DNA of 64,000 nt, taken from positions 1,869,501-1,933,500 of the forward strand of contig NZ_JAATJM010000001.1 in NCBI RefSeq assembly GCF_011927945.1. Direction: 5' to 3'. The DNA is from Brevundimonas alba. GTDB lineage: Bacteria; Pseudomonadota; Alphaproteobacteria; Caulobacterales; Caulobacteraceae. This document shows positions 1 through 7,529 of the stretch, one piece after another. The first letter of the stretch is position 1. Every line of letters starts with the position of its first letter. Made by a program: the position numbers and the translations under genes. Below the pieces are notes generated by a model. That model was not told the origin of the DNA, searched no databases, and was given only the letters and a program-made list of their open reading frames with translations.

Positions 1-500
1 TCCATCAGGCAGCCGTCGCCGGCGATGACCCAGGTCCGGTGGTCGACCAGATCGTCGCCGAATCGCGCTGCCAGATGCCGCTCTGCCATGGCGAAACCGA
101 CCGAGTTGGCGAGACCTTGTCCCAGCGGTCCCGTGGTCGTCTCGACGCCGGGCATATGGCCGAACTCGGGGTGCCCTGCCGTCTTCGAGCCCCACTGACG
201 GAAGTTCGACAGCTCGTCTTTCGTCGCGGCCTTGTAGCCGGTCAGGTGCAGCAAGGCGTAGATCAGCATCGAGCCGTGGCCCGCCGACAGGATGAAACGG
301 TCCCGGTCGGCCCAGTCCGGGCGGCTGGCGTCGAACTTCAGGAATTTCGAGAACAGCACCGTCGCCACGTCGGCCATGCCCATCGGCATGCCGGGGTGGC
401 CGCTCTTCGCCTTCTCGACTCCGTCCATGGCCAGAACGCGAATGGCGTCCGCCATCTGCTTCGGCGTGGCTTTTTCGGATACGGCTTTGGCGTCGGTCAC
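1..500 (-). CDS. tkt: Transketolase, N-terminal part (runs off the window)
   Basis: Thiamine-diphosphate transketolase of the non-oxidative pentose phosphate pathway (Calvin cycle in autotrophs), moving two-carbon ketol units between sugar phosphates. About 166 N-terminal residues are visible. They include the conserved segments [30 protein letters not shown] and [10 protein letters not shown], the last being the start of the GDG diphosphate-binding motif. The gene starts with GTG at 500, preceded by GAAAGGT about 8 bases upstream; no ATG lies in a better place. It is divergent from zauP-zapA. The C-terminal two thirds are outside the window, so integrity cannot be judged. Confidence 0.93.
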   Translation of the reverse strand, partial: MTDAKAVSEKATPKQMADAIRVLAMDGVEKAKSGHPGMPMGMADVATVLFSKFLKFDASRPDWADRDRFILSAGHGSMLIYALLHLTGYKAATKDELSNFRQWGSKTAGHPEFGHMPGVETTTGPLGQGLANSVGFAMAERHLAARFGDDLVDHRTWVIAGDGCLM

Positions 501-598
501 GGGCGGGACCTTTCGTCGGAAGGCGGAAAAAGGGAGGCGCGCCGCTTTACCCCGGCGCGCCAGCGGGTTCTATACGGATTCTGGAGGAAGTGACCTGC

Positions 599-856
599 AT
601 GGACGCTGCATCGGCCGCCAAGGACCGGGTTGATCGCGCGCTGGCGCTGCTCGAACGCCGCCTGCTCGACCTGAAAAGCCGCGCCGCGGGCGCGGGCCGC
701 GCGCCCGACGACGACCTGTTCGCGCCACAACCCTCCAGCGAGACCGACCGGGCCCGCATCCACGAACTTGAATCCGCCGGACGCGACGCCGCCGAGGTGC
801 TGGCTCGCGCCGCCGACGCCATTCGCGACAGCCTCGCCGAGCGGGAGGCCCGCTGA
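599..856 (+). CDS. zauP: ZauP-like coiled-coil partner of ZapA
   Basis: An 85-residue, charged, helix-rich protein with heptad-like Leu/Ala spacing (RVDRALALLERRLLDL early on, then IHELESAGRDAAEVL). It lies directly upstream of zapA and overlaps it by one base (TGATG). In Caulobacter the gene in this position is ZauP, a coiled-coil protein that acts with ZapA to focus the cytokinetic Z-ring; the assignment here rests on position and coiled-coil character rather than strong sequence memory. ATG at 599 is preferred over GTG at 590 because GGAGGAA (583-589) is 9 bases from the ATG but abuts the GTG. Confidence 0.72.
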   Translation: MDAASAAKDRVDRALALLERRLLDLKSRAAGAGRAPDDDLFAPQPSSETDRARIHELESAGRDAAEVLARAADAIRDSLAEREAR

Positions 857-1164
857 TGGCCACCGTGACCGTCGAGATCAACGGCCGCCCCTACGCCGTC
901 GGCTGCGCCGATGGACAGGAAGAGCGCGTCCGCATTCTCGCCAAACAGTTCGACGGCCACGTGCGTCAGGTGGCGGGCGAGGTCGGCCATGTCGGTGACA
1001 TCCGCCTGTTCCTGATGGCGGGCCTGCTGCTCGCCGACGAACTGCATGAAGCCCGCCTGGCGGTGCCGGGCTCCGAACCCGCCGCCGCCTCAGCCGGCGA
1101 CGGGGTGGCCGAGGCGCTCAACGCCGTCGCCGCGCGTCTGGAAAAGATCGCCCAAGGCCTGTGA
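856..1164 (+). CDS. zapA: Cell division protein ZapA
   Basis: A 102-residue cytoplasmic ZapA-family protein that binds and bundles FtsZ filaments at the division site. It shows the family's N-terminal beta strands (VTVEINGRPYAVGC), the region with E-x-R-V-x-x-L-A, the DIRLFLMAGLLLADEL helix, and a C-terminal coiled coil ending ALNAVAARLEKIA. The length is normal for the family. The start ATG overlaps the zauP stop, so the two are translationally coupled. In most alphaproteobacteria zapA is followed by 6S RNA and 5-formyltetrahydrofolate cyclo-ligase; here three other genes come between. Confidence 0.9.
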   Translation: MATVTVEINGRPYAVGCADGQEERVRILAKQFDGHVRQVAGEVGHVGDIRLFLMAGLLLADELHEARLAVPGSEPAAASAGDGVAEALNAVAARLEKIAQGL

Positions 1165-1186
1165 CAGACCGCCGCTCCGGTGGAGA

Positions 1187-1233
1187 TTGACTCCCGGTCT
1201 TCGTTGTCTGATATTTCTGTAATGACAGAAATA
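1187..1233 (+). promoter_or_regulatory. Putative autoregulated, leaderless promoter of the GbsR-like gene
   Basis: Seen: TTGACT at 1187-1192, a 17-base spacer, then GATATT at 1210-1215, fair matches to -35 and -10 boxes. A perfect 9-base inverted repeat, TATTTCTGT (1212-1220) and ACAGAAATA (1225-1233), is separated by AATG and covers the -10 and the ATG at 1222. Transcription would begin about 1221-1223, that is, at the start codon. GbsR/MarR dimers bind palindromes of this kind, so autorepression is inferred. Confidence 0.6.
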
Positions 1234-1764
1234 ACAAAACTGCCAGTCTCGATCGAACGCTTCGTCCTTCATTGGGGCGAGATGGGGGGCTTCTGGGGCG
1301 TGAACCGCTCCGTCGCACAGATCCACGCCTTCCTGATGACGGCCGACAGGCCAGTGACGGCCGAGAACGTCGCCGTCGCGCTGGAAATGGCGCGGTCGAA
1401 CGTATCGACCTCCCTGAAGGAACTGCAGAGCTGGAATCTGATCCGGCGCGTTCCGATCCGGGGGGATCGGCGCGATCATTTCGAGGCCGAGACGGACGTC
1501 TGGGAAGTCGCCTCCCGGATCGCGGCCGGGCGAAAGGCCAAGGAGATCGATCCCGCTCTTGAAACCCTCCGGGTCTGCGTCGCTGAGGCCGAAACCGATC
1601 CCACAGTCCATCCCGTCGCTCTCAAGCGGCTGAAAGAGATGCTCGAATTCACCGAGACCCTCGACCGCTGGTACGGGCAGATCACCACCGTAGCGCGGCC
1701 GAAACTGATGGCGCTGCTCAAGCTCGGAGCGCGCATCGCGGCGCTCATTCCAGGTGGCAAATAG
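1222..1764 (+). CDS. GbsR/MarR-family winged-helix transcriptional regulator
   Basis: A 180-residue cytoplasmic DNA-binding protein of the GbsR branch of MarR regulators (COG1510 type). The winged helix spans about residues 30-90: RPVTAENVAVALEMARSNVS gives the helix-turn-helix, and VPIRGDRRDHFEAE the wing. A helical C-terminal half for dimerisation follows. The chosen start, ATG 1222, lies inside a palindrome and has no ribosome binding site; GTG at 1180 is in frame and possible but would leave the palindrome inside the coding region. It is followed after 15 bases by a DUF4166 gene, which it probably controls. The effector is unknown. Confidence 0.82.
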   Translation: MTEITKLPVSIERFVLHWGEMGGFWGVNRSVAQIHAFLMTADRPVTAENVAVALEMARSNVSTSLKELQSWNLIRRVPIRGDRRDHFEAETDVWEVASRIAAGRKAKEIDPALETLRVCVAEAETDPTVHPVALKRLKEMLEFTETLDRWYGQITTVARPKLMALLKLGARIAALIPGGK

Positions 1765-1779
1765 GCGGAGGAGGGGACA

Positions 1780-2460
1780 ATGGGGGCGAGGCCCGCAATC
1801 CGGGAAGATCGACCGATCGCGCAGGCGGACGGCGACCTGCTTGATCTGCGCTTCCGGGCTCTGCTTGCCGAGCCGGAGTGGAAGACCCTGCCACTGGCTG
1901 TTCGGCGCCGCTTCACCAAGCGCATGAAGAGCGGCGACACCGTGGTTTATCGAGGCCATGTGATCGAGATCGAAACCCGTCCGCTGGGACGCCTTCTGGC
2001 GTTCGCCGCGCGGATGATCGGCGGGCCGCTACCGCTGGTCTTCGCGCCCGGCGCCGCGGTCGTCACCGTAACCGAGGATGCCATCGGGCGCGGTCAGGTC
2101 TGGACGCGGATGTACGTTCGCCGCGCCGGCTTCCCCCAGGTCATCCATAGCGCCAAGCGGTTCGCCGGTCCGACGGGTCTGGAAGAACACATCGGCGGCG
2201 GCGTCGGCATGGCTCTGACCGTCGCGGCCGAGGACCGGGCGCTGGTGTTCCGCAGCGCCTTCTACTTCGCCACCTTGGCCGGAGTGCGGTTGCGCCTGCC
2301 ACAGTGGCTCGAGCCCGGCGCCCTGACGATCGTCCATCGCGACCTCGGCCATGGCCGGTTTGCCTTCACACTGGCTCTCGACCATCCCCTGTTCGGCCGG
2401 CTGATCGGGCAGAATGCGACATTCCGGGACGCGCCGGCCGAGGAGGCGCGGGATGTCTGA
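1780..2460 (+). CDS. DUF4166 domain protein
   Basis: A 226-residue protein matching DUF4166, a family of unknown biochemical function usually found next to or fused with SDR/saccharopine-dehydrogenase-like proteins. The recognisable core runs through WKTLPLAVRRRFTKR, the RPLGRLLAFAARMIGGPLPL segment, WTRMYVRR and IGGGVGMALTV, and ends with HPLFGRLIGQNATFRD. There is no signal peptide and no clear membrane span except a short hydrophobic stretch near residue 70. It overlaps the downstream SDR gene by 8 bases and lies in one transcription unit with the GbsR-like regulator. A role in handling a lipid or hydrophobic substrate is only a guess. Confidence 0.8.
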   Translation: MGARPAIREDRPIAQADGDLLDLRFRALLAEPEWKTLPLAVRRRFTKRMKSGDTVVYRGHVIEIETRPLGRLLAFAARMIGGPLPLVFAPGAAVVTVTEDAIGRGQVWTRMYVRRAGFPQVIHSAKRFAGPTGLEEHIGGGVGMALTVAAEDRALVFRSAFYFATLAGVRLRLPQWLEPGALTIVHRDLGHGRFAFTLALDHPLFGRLIGQNATFRDAPAEEARDV

Positions 2461-3994
2461 CCTGCTCTGGATTCTACTGACGCTGCAGATCGCCATGGGG
2501 GCGTTCGACACGTTGTTCCATCACGAACTGACCGAGCGGCTGGCCTGGAAGCCCTCGCAGAAATCGGAACTGCGCCTCCACGGGGTTCGAAACCTGATCT
2601 ACGCGGTGCTTTTCCTGCTGATCGGCTGGACTGAACCGAAGGGTTGGCTGGCGGCCGCGATCCTCTGCCTGCTGGCCATCGAAGTGGCGATCACACTGAC
2701 TGATTTCGTGGAAGAAGACCGGACACGCCGGCTGCCCGCTTCCGAGCGGATCACCCACACCCTGCTGGCGCTAAACTACGGCGCCATACTGACCCTGCTT
2801 GCGCCGCTGCTTCTGCACTGGTCAGGCGAGCCCACGGGGTTCGTGGCCGTCTCGCATGGCCTTTGGAGCGCCATGGCCTCGACCGCCGCTGTCGGCGTCG
2901 GCATCTTCGGATTGCGCGACCTCGCAGCCGCGGACCGTTCCGACCGCCTGATACCGCCGAGCGCCGCCGTTATGGGCCGGGAACTGCCGGGCCGCCGCCG
3001 CATCCTGATCACGGGTGCGACCGGCTTCATCGGCCGGCGGCTGACCTCGGCCCTGACGGAAGCGGGGCACGAGGTCGTGGCGCTCATGCGTGATCCGGCG
3101 ACCGCCAATCTCCCGGCTCCGATCATGATCGTCACCGCCCTCGACCAGATCTCCGGCGACACTCGGATCGACGCGGTCATCAACCTCGCAGGCGAACCGA
3201 TCAGCGACGGCCTTTGGACGCTCGCCAAGCGCCGCCGCATTCTTCGCTCCCGGCTCCGCACCACCCGCGAGGTGCGCCGGCTCATCGCGCGGCTCCAGAG
3301 GCGGCCGGAGGTCCTCGTAAGCGGCTCGGCGATTGGTTGGTATGGCCTGCATGCGGATGCGCCTCTGGACGAAACGGGCTCGTACATCCCCTGTTTCAGC
3401 CACCGTCTCTGCCACGCCTGGGAGCAGGCAGCTCTCCGGACGGAGACCTTGGGCGTACGGGTCGTCACCGTGCGCATCGGTCTGGTGCTTGGGTCGGCGG
3501 GCGGCATGCTGTCACGCCTGTTGACGCCATTCGAGTTTGGGCTCGGCGGCCCGATGGGGTCGGGCAGACAGTGGATGTCATGGATATCTCTCGACGACTG
3601 CGTGCGCCTTATCCTGCATGCCGTGGCCGATCGCCGGCTCAACGGACCCATGAACGCGACAGCCCCCTGCCCGGTGACCAGTGCAGAATTTTCCCGCGCT
3701 CTGGGCAGCGCATTGCGCCGGCCCGCCCTCTTGGCTGCGCCTGCCGCACCCCTGCGGTTCGCGTTCGGAGCCTTCGCGGACGAACTGCTTCTGGGTGGAC
3801 AGCGGGTGCTGCCCGCAAAGGCGCTGGCGACCGGTTTCCGGTTTCGTCACCCGGACGTCGAGACGGCCTTTCACGAGATTGTCGGAGCCCCGCCGGCGCC
3901 CGCCACTGGCGCGGCGAGACGCGAGCGACTATCTTGCTCGACGGCGGGTCCTGCTGCGGCCCTCGTCGAAGGCAACATTTCCTCGCGACCTTAA
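2453..3994 (+). CDS. TIGR01777-type SDR epimerase fused to an N-terminal membrane domain
   Basis: A 513-residue fusion. Residues 1-150 hold about five hydrophobic segments (DoxX-like membrane region). From about residue 183 an extended short-chain dehydrogenase begins: nucleotide-binding GATGFIG at 188-194, NLAGEPIS, GSAIGWYG with Tyr297 as the expected catalytic tyrosine, and GGPMGSGRQWMSWI, all typical of TIGR01777 NAD-dependent epimerases. The substrate is unknown. Family members normally stop soon after the segment GFRFRHPDVETAFHEIVG; here about 38 extra Pro/Ala/Arg-rich residues run to 3994, into the predicted 6S RNA. That tail looks like read-through of non-coding sequence. ATG 2453 overlaps the DUF4166 stop. 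Confidence 0.85.
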   Translation: MSDLLWILLTLQIAMGAFDTLFHHELTERLAWKPSQKSELRLHGVRNLIYAVLFLLIGWTEPKGWLAAAILCLLAIEVAITLTDFVEEDRTRRLPASERITHTLLALNYGAILTLLAPLLLHWSGEPTGFVAVSHGLWSAMASTAAVGVGIFGLRDLAAADRSDRLIPPSAAVMGRELPGRRRILITGATGFIGRRLTSALTEAGHEVVALMRDPATANLPAPIMIVTALDQISGDTRIDAVINLAGEPISDGLWTLAKRRRILRSRLRTTREVRRLIARLQRRPEVLVSGSAIGWYGLHADAPLDETGSYIPCFSHRLCHAWEQAALRTETLGVRVVTVRIGLVLGSAGGMLSRLLTPFEFGLGGPMGSGRQWMSWISLDDCVRLILHAVADRRLNGPMNATAPCPVTSAEFSRALGSALRRPALLAAPAAPLRFAFGAFADELLLGGQRVLPAKALATGFRFRHPDVETAFHEIVGAPPAPATGAARRERLSCSTAGPAAALVEGNISSRP

Positions 3995-4110
3995 TTCACT
4001 CGAAGGGATCTGTCCCTGTTTGGGCTCGAGGGCCCGGGCACACGGAGCCCACCTGGCTACCCAGGTCGAGAGGATTTAAACGTCCTTCACGGTTCTTGCG
4101 GCGCCGCCAC
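3942..4110 (+). ncRNA. ssrS: 6S RNA (approximate ends)
   Basis: 6S RNA sequesters sigma-70 RNA polymerase in stationary phase. The 3' half resembles known 6S RNAs: an ACCTGG/CCAGGT hairpin near 4051-4066 followed by GAGAGGATTTAAACGTCC and then CTTGCGGCGCC, comparable to the E. coli GAGAAGCCTTAAAACTG and GCCTGCGGCGGC segments. TGGGCT/AGCCCA gives the apical stem, GAAGG/CCTTC an inner stem, and GGCGG (3943) can pair with CCGCC (4104). TATCTT at 3930-3935 would be the -10. It lies directly before 5-FCL, the standard alphaproteobacterial context. The 5' end is the least certain. Confidence 0.62.
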
Positions 4111-4166
4111 CCACTCTTTGCGCGCTAGCGCTCGCCGCGCGGCGGCTCGCTGCTTGAGCGCGTTCC

Positions 4167-4712
4167 ATGATCGACAAACACGAACTCCGGGCGGCGATGC
4201 GGGCCACGCGCAAGCGGCTGGCCGGACTCGATCCCGAGGCGTCGCTGCGGGCGGCGGAGCACGCCGGTGACCTGCCGCCGGGAGAGGTCGTCGCGGTCTA
4301 TCGCGCCATCGGCTCGGAGATCGGTGCGGACGCCCTGTCGATGGCGCTGACCTGTCAGGGTCGCTCGCTCTGCCTCCCCGTCGTGATCGAACGGGACGCT
4401 CCGATGATCTTCCGCCGCTGGTCGCCGGGCGAGCCGCTGGAACTCGACGTCGCCGGCGTGCCCGCGCCCCTGCCGCTCGCCGAAACCGTAACGCCCGACC
4501 TGATCATGACCCCCCTGCTGGCCTTCGACGCAGCGGGTGGACGGCTGGGGCAGGGGGGCGGCTACTACGACCGGACCTTCGCCGCCCTGTCGGACGCCCT
4601 CCGCGTCGGCTTCGCCTATGCCGGGCAGGAAGTCGAAAATCTGCCCGTCGAACTGCACGACATCCGCCTGCATGGCGTTCTGACCGAGAGGGGCTATAGA
4701 GCCGTCCCATGA
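4167..4712 (+). CDS. fau: 5-formyltetrahydrofolate cyclo-ligase
   Basis: A 181-residue cytosolic enzyme converting 5-formyl-THF to 5,10-methenyl-THF with ATP. The N-terminus KHELRAAMRATRKRLAGL and the glycine-rich GGRLGQGGGYYDRTF motif near residue 130 are diagnostic of the family. It sits downstream of the predicted 6S RNA, and the two are commonly processed from one transcript in proteobacteria. The ATG at 4167 is the only start close to the family's N-terminus. The next gene begins 11 bases after the stop, so an operon with the YmdB-type phosphoesterase is likely. Confidence 0.93.
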   Translation: MIDKHELRAAMRATRKRLAGLDPEASLRAAEHAGDLPPGEVVAVYRAIGSEIGADALSMALTCQGRSLCLPVVIERDAPMIFRRWSPGEPLELDVAGVPAPLPLAETVTPDLIMTPLLAFDAAGGRLGQGGGYYDRTFAALSDALRVGFAYAGQEVENLPVELHDIRLHGVLTERGYRAVP

Positions 4713-4722
4713 GGCAGAGCGT

Positions 4723-5547
4723 ATGAGACTCGCGTTTTTCGGCGATGTGGTGGGCAAATCCGGCCGCGACGGGCTCAGCGATCACCTGCCCGCGCTCAAG
4801 CGCGACCTGAAGCTCGACTTCGTGGTGGTCAACGCCGAGAACGCCGCCGGCGGCTTCGGCATCACCGAGAACACCGCACGCGAGCTGTTCATGGCCGGCG
4901 CCGACTGCCTGACCCTCGGCAATCACAGCTGGGACCAGCGCGAGGCCCTGACCTACATCGTGCGCGAGCCGCGCCTGATCCGCCCCCTGAACTACCCGCG
5001 CCTGATGGACGCGCCGGGCGCGGGGGCCAACCTGTTCGAGACGCATTCCGGCAAGACCGTGCTGGTCATGAACGCCCTTGGCCGCATCCATATGGACGCG
5101 GTCGACGACCCGTTCGGAGCGGTCGAGAAGGAACTCGCCGCCTGTCCGCTGGGCATGGCCGCCGACGCCATCATCGTCGACATGCATTGCGAGGCCACGT
5201 CCGAGAAGATGGCCATGGGCCATTTCTGCGACGGCCGCGCCAGCCTCGTTGTCGGCACCCACACCCACGTCCCGACCGCCGACTGCCAGATCCTGCCGGG
5301 CGGCACGGCCTACCAGACCGACGCCGGCGGCTGCTGCGACTACGACAGCGTCATCGGCAACGAGAAGGAAGAGCCCCTGCGGCGCTTCACCACCCGTCTG
5401 TCCGGTGGTCGCTACACCCCGGCCCACGGGCCCGCGACCATCTGCGGCGTCTATGTCGAGACGGACGACCGCACGGGTCTGGCTACCCGGGTGGAGCCGA
5501 TCCGGGTCGGCGGACGGCTGAGCCAGGCGGTGCCGGTAACCGCCTAG
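4723..5547 (+). CDS. YmdB/TIGR00282-family metallophosphoesterase
   Basis: A 274-residue cytoplasmic binuclear-metal phosphodiesterase. Metal-ligand motifs are in place: FGDVVGKSG near the start, NAENAAGGFG, LGNHSWDQ, DMHCEATSEK and the closing VVGTHTHVPTAD. Bacillus YmdB hydrolyses cyclic nucleotides such as cAMP in vitro and affects RNA turnover and biofilm decisions; the alphaproteobacterial substrate is not established. In alphaproteobacteria it commonly follows 5-FCL as it does here. Its stop codon overlaps that of the convergent phoD gene within CCTAGG. Confidence 0.9.
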   Translation: MRLAFFGDVVGKSGRDGLSDHLPALKRDLKLDFVVVNAENAAGGFGITENTARELFMAGADCLTLGNHSWDQREALTYIVREPRLIRPLNYPRLMDAPGAGANLFETHSGKTVLVMNALGRIHMDAVDDPFGAVEKELAACPLGMAADAIIVDMHCEATSEKMAMGHFCDGRASLVVGTHTHVPTADCQILPGGTAYQTDAGGCCDYDSVIGNEKEEPLRRFTTRLSGGRYTPAHGPATICGVYVETDDRTGLATRVEPIRVGGRLSQAVPVTA

Positions 5548-7115
5548 GCGGGCACCACCCGCGCATCCCCGCTCGCCACCGCCAGCGTCGCCCGCGTGGT
5601 CAGCGTCCCGTCCTTCTCCGAGACCTTGTCCAGCACCTTGAACTCGGTCTGCCAGCGCTCCGGCGTCACGTCGCAGACGACATAGCCGCGCTGGGCGTTG
5701 TTGAACTTGAGGAACGGATTGTCCGCCAGGAAGCGCCGCCCCTCGGCCCGCTGATCCTGCCCGTCGCCGGACGAACTGATCGAGGTGGTGACGAACTCCG
5801 CCGCAACGGGCGCGCCTTCGGGATTGCGGCTGTCGAGGTAAAGCTCGCCCGCATAGTTCTGATGTTCGTCACCCGTCAGCACGATGGTGTTGCCGATCCG
5901 GCGATCCTTCAGACGCCGCAGCAGCCGCTGCCGGGGGATGCTGTAACCGGCCCAGGTGTCGAGGTTGTAGCCCGGCTCCGGGCCTTCCTTGCGGTCCAGA
6001 TCCATCACCATGATCTGCTGCGCCAGCACCTTCCAGTGCGCCTGCGACTGGTCGAGCGCGCGATAGAGCCATGCCTCCTGCGCCTCGCCCAGCACCTGCG
6101 CGGCGGGATCGGCCACGCCCGCGCATGTCGTGGCCCAGGCGTCGTCACACGGCTGATCCGACCGATAGGACCGGGTATCGAGCAGGTTCAGATCCAGAAG
6201 ATCGCCCCAGGCCGCATTCCGGTACAGCTGCATCTCCGCGCCTCGCGGAAACGCCGACCGGCGCAGCGGCATATGCTCGTAAAAGGCCTGCGCCGCCGCC
6301 TGCCGCCGCAACAGGAAGACCTCGGGCGGCACATCATCCGGGTCCTGATCCGACACCCAGTTGTTCTGGATCTCGTGATCGTCCCACGTCACGAACCAGG
6401 CCGCCGCGGCGTGGCTGGACTGCAGGTCGGTATCCAGCTTGTACTGCGCATAGCGGCGCCGGTAGTCGTCCAGCGAATAGACCTCGCCGCCGATGTGCTG
6501 GCGCGGATTCTCGATGGTCCCGCCCGACCCCGTATAGGTCCGGCTCCCGCGCCCTTCGTAGATGTAGTCGCCGTAGCAGTAGATAAAGTCGAAATCCTCG
6601 GCCGCCGCCTTGCGGTGCGCGGTGTAGAATCCCTGCTCATAAGCCTGACAGCCCAACACGCCGAACCGCGCCTGCGTCACCCGGGCGCCACGCGCCGGAG
6701 CCGTCTTGGCCCGGCCGGACGGCGTGCGCTCCGCGCCGGCGGTGAAGCGGTAGAAATACTCGCGGCCGGGTTCCAGACCCTCGACCTCGACATGGACGGC
6801 ATGGCCGAGTTCCGGCCGGGCTATGGCCTCGCCCCGCTGCGCCACATTGGAGAAGCCGCGGTCCGTCGCCACCTCCCATTTCACCGGCACGGGCGCGGAC
6901 GGCATCCCGTGGCCGATCTCTAGCGGACGCGGGGCCAGCCGGGTCCAGATTACGAAGCCGTCCGGCGCCGGATCGCCGGCGGCGATGCCCAGCTGGAACG
7001 GATATTCCGCGAACACCGGATCGGCCAGCGCCCGACGGCCCGAGCCCAGCACCACGCCCCCGGCGCCGAGCGCCAGCATCAGCCCGCGACGGGATACGGA
7101 ATCGGGCAGGCGCAT
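5544..7115 (-). CDS. phoD: PhoD-type alkaline phosphatase/phosphodiesterase, Tat-exported
   Basis: A 523-residue secreted calcium/iron phosphatase that releases phosphate from phosphomono- and diesters. The N-terminus carries a twin-arginine signal (SVSRRGLMLALGAGG) with a cleavage-like ALA at about 30. Then come the PhoD N domain (FQLGIAAGDPAPDGFVIWTRL), the metal-site segments GVLGCQAYEQG and YCYGDYIYEGRG, WDDHEIQNNW, and the late TGDEHQNY. No stop or frameshift interrupts it. It is transcribed alone, and no Pho box was identified with confidence upstream. Confidence 0.92.
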   Translation of the reverse strand: MRLPDSVSRRGLMLALGAGGVVLGSGRRALADPVFAEYPFQLGIAAGDPAPDGFVIWTRLAPRPLEIGHGMPSAPVPVKWEVATDRGFSNVAQRGEAIARPELGHAVHVEVEGLEPGREYFYRFTAGAERTPSGRAKTAPARGARVTQARFGVLGCQAYEQGFYTAHRKAAAEDFDFIYCYGDYIYEGRGSRTYTGSGGTIENPRQHIGGEVYSLDDYRRRYAQYKLDTDLQSSHAAAAWFVTWDDHEIQNNWVSDQDPDDVPPEVFLLRRQAAAQAFYEHMPLRRSAFPRGAEMQLYRNAAWGDLLDLNLLDTRSYRSDQPCDDAWATTCAGVADPAAQVLGEAQEAWLYRALDQSQAHWKVLAQQIMVMDLDRKEGPEPGYNLDTWAGYSIPRQRLLRRLKDRRIGNTIVLTGDEHQNYAGELYLDSRNPEGAPVAAEFVTTSISSSGDGQDQRAEGRRFLADNPFLKFNNAQRGYVVCDVTPERWQTEFKVLDKVSEKDGTLTTRATLAVASGDARVVPA

Positions 7116-7169
7116 GTCGGAATCTCCTTCTGAAGGACGAGCCTGACTAGCCCGGAAATATGACGGTCG

Positions 7170-7529
7170 TCACTCGTCGGGCGTCGCCGCCGGCCGCAAA
7201 GCCTGGAGTTCGGCGATTTCCCGGCGACGGGCGGCGATCACCTTCTCGGCCGCGCGCCGCACCTCGGGATCGTCCGTGCGCTCGAGCAGAAGCGCGGTGG
7301 CCGAAATCGTGCGGCGGTGGTCCTCGATGGTCGCCTCGATCCAGGCCGTGTCGCCGCTCGTGGCGGGCGCGGCCTGCGCCGGCCGGGCGGCTTCTATCTC
7401 GGCGGTCGTTTTCGTCGCCGCCGCCTGACGGGCGGCCGCCGCATCGCGCAGGGCGCTGTCGACCGGATCTTCCCCGTCGCACCCCGTCAGAGCCAGACCG
7501 GCCGCGGTCAGGATCAGCAGCCGCTTCAC
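7170..7529 (-). CDS. Small lipoprotein with a DUF305-like helix
   Basis: A 119-residue protein with a lipoprotein signal ([17 protein letters not shown], lipobox LTGC, Cys17). After a low-complexity Ala-rich linker, the C-terminal part ([40 protein letters not shown]) follows the helix pattern of DUF305/ferritin-like proteins, but only about half a domain is present and the His-His pair is reduced to one His. Its start overlaps the purL stop (ATGA), so it is probably co-translated with purL. The function is unknown; the link to purine synthesis may be only transcriptional. Confidence 0.78.
   Translation of the reverse strand: MKRLLILTAAGLALTGCDGEDPVDSALRDAAAARQAAATKTTAEIEAARPAQAAPATSGDTAWIEATIEDHRRTISATALLLERTDDPEVRRAAEKVIAARRREIAELQALRPAATPDE

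Noticed and set aside
5187..6923. Very long open frame on the plus strand opposite phoD
   Set aside because: It is the antisense shadow of a clear Tat-exported PhoD; the product is Arg/Pro/Gly-rich without domains. GC-rich DNA keeps such frames open by chance. The same applies to the frame at 7160-8971 opposite purL.
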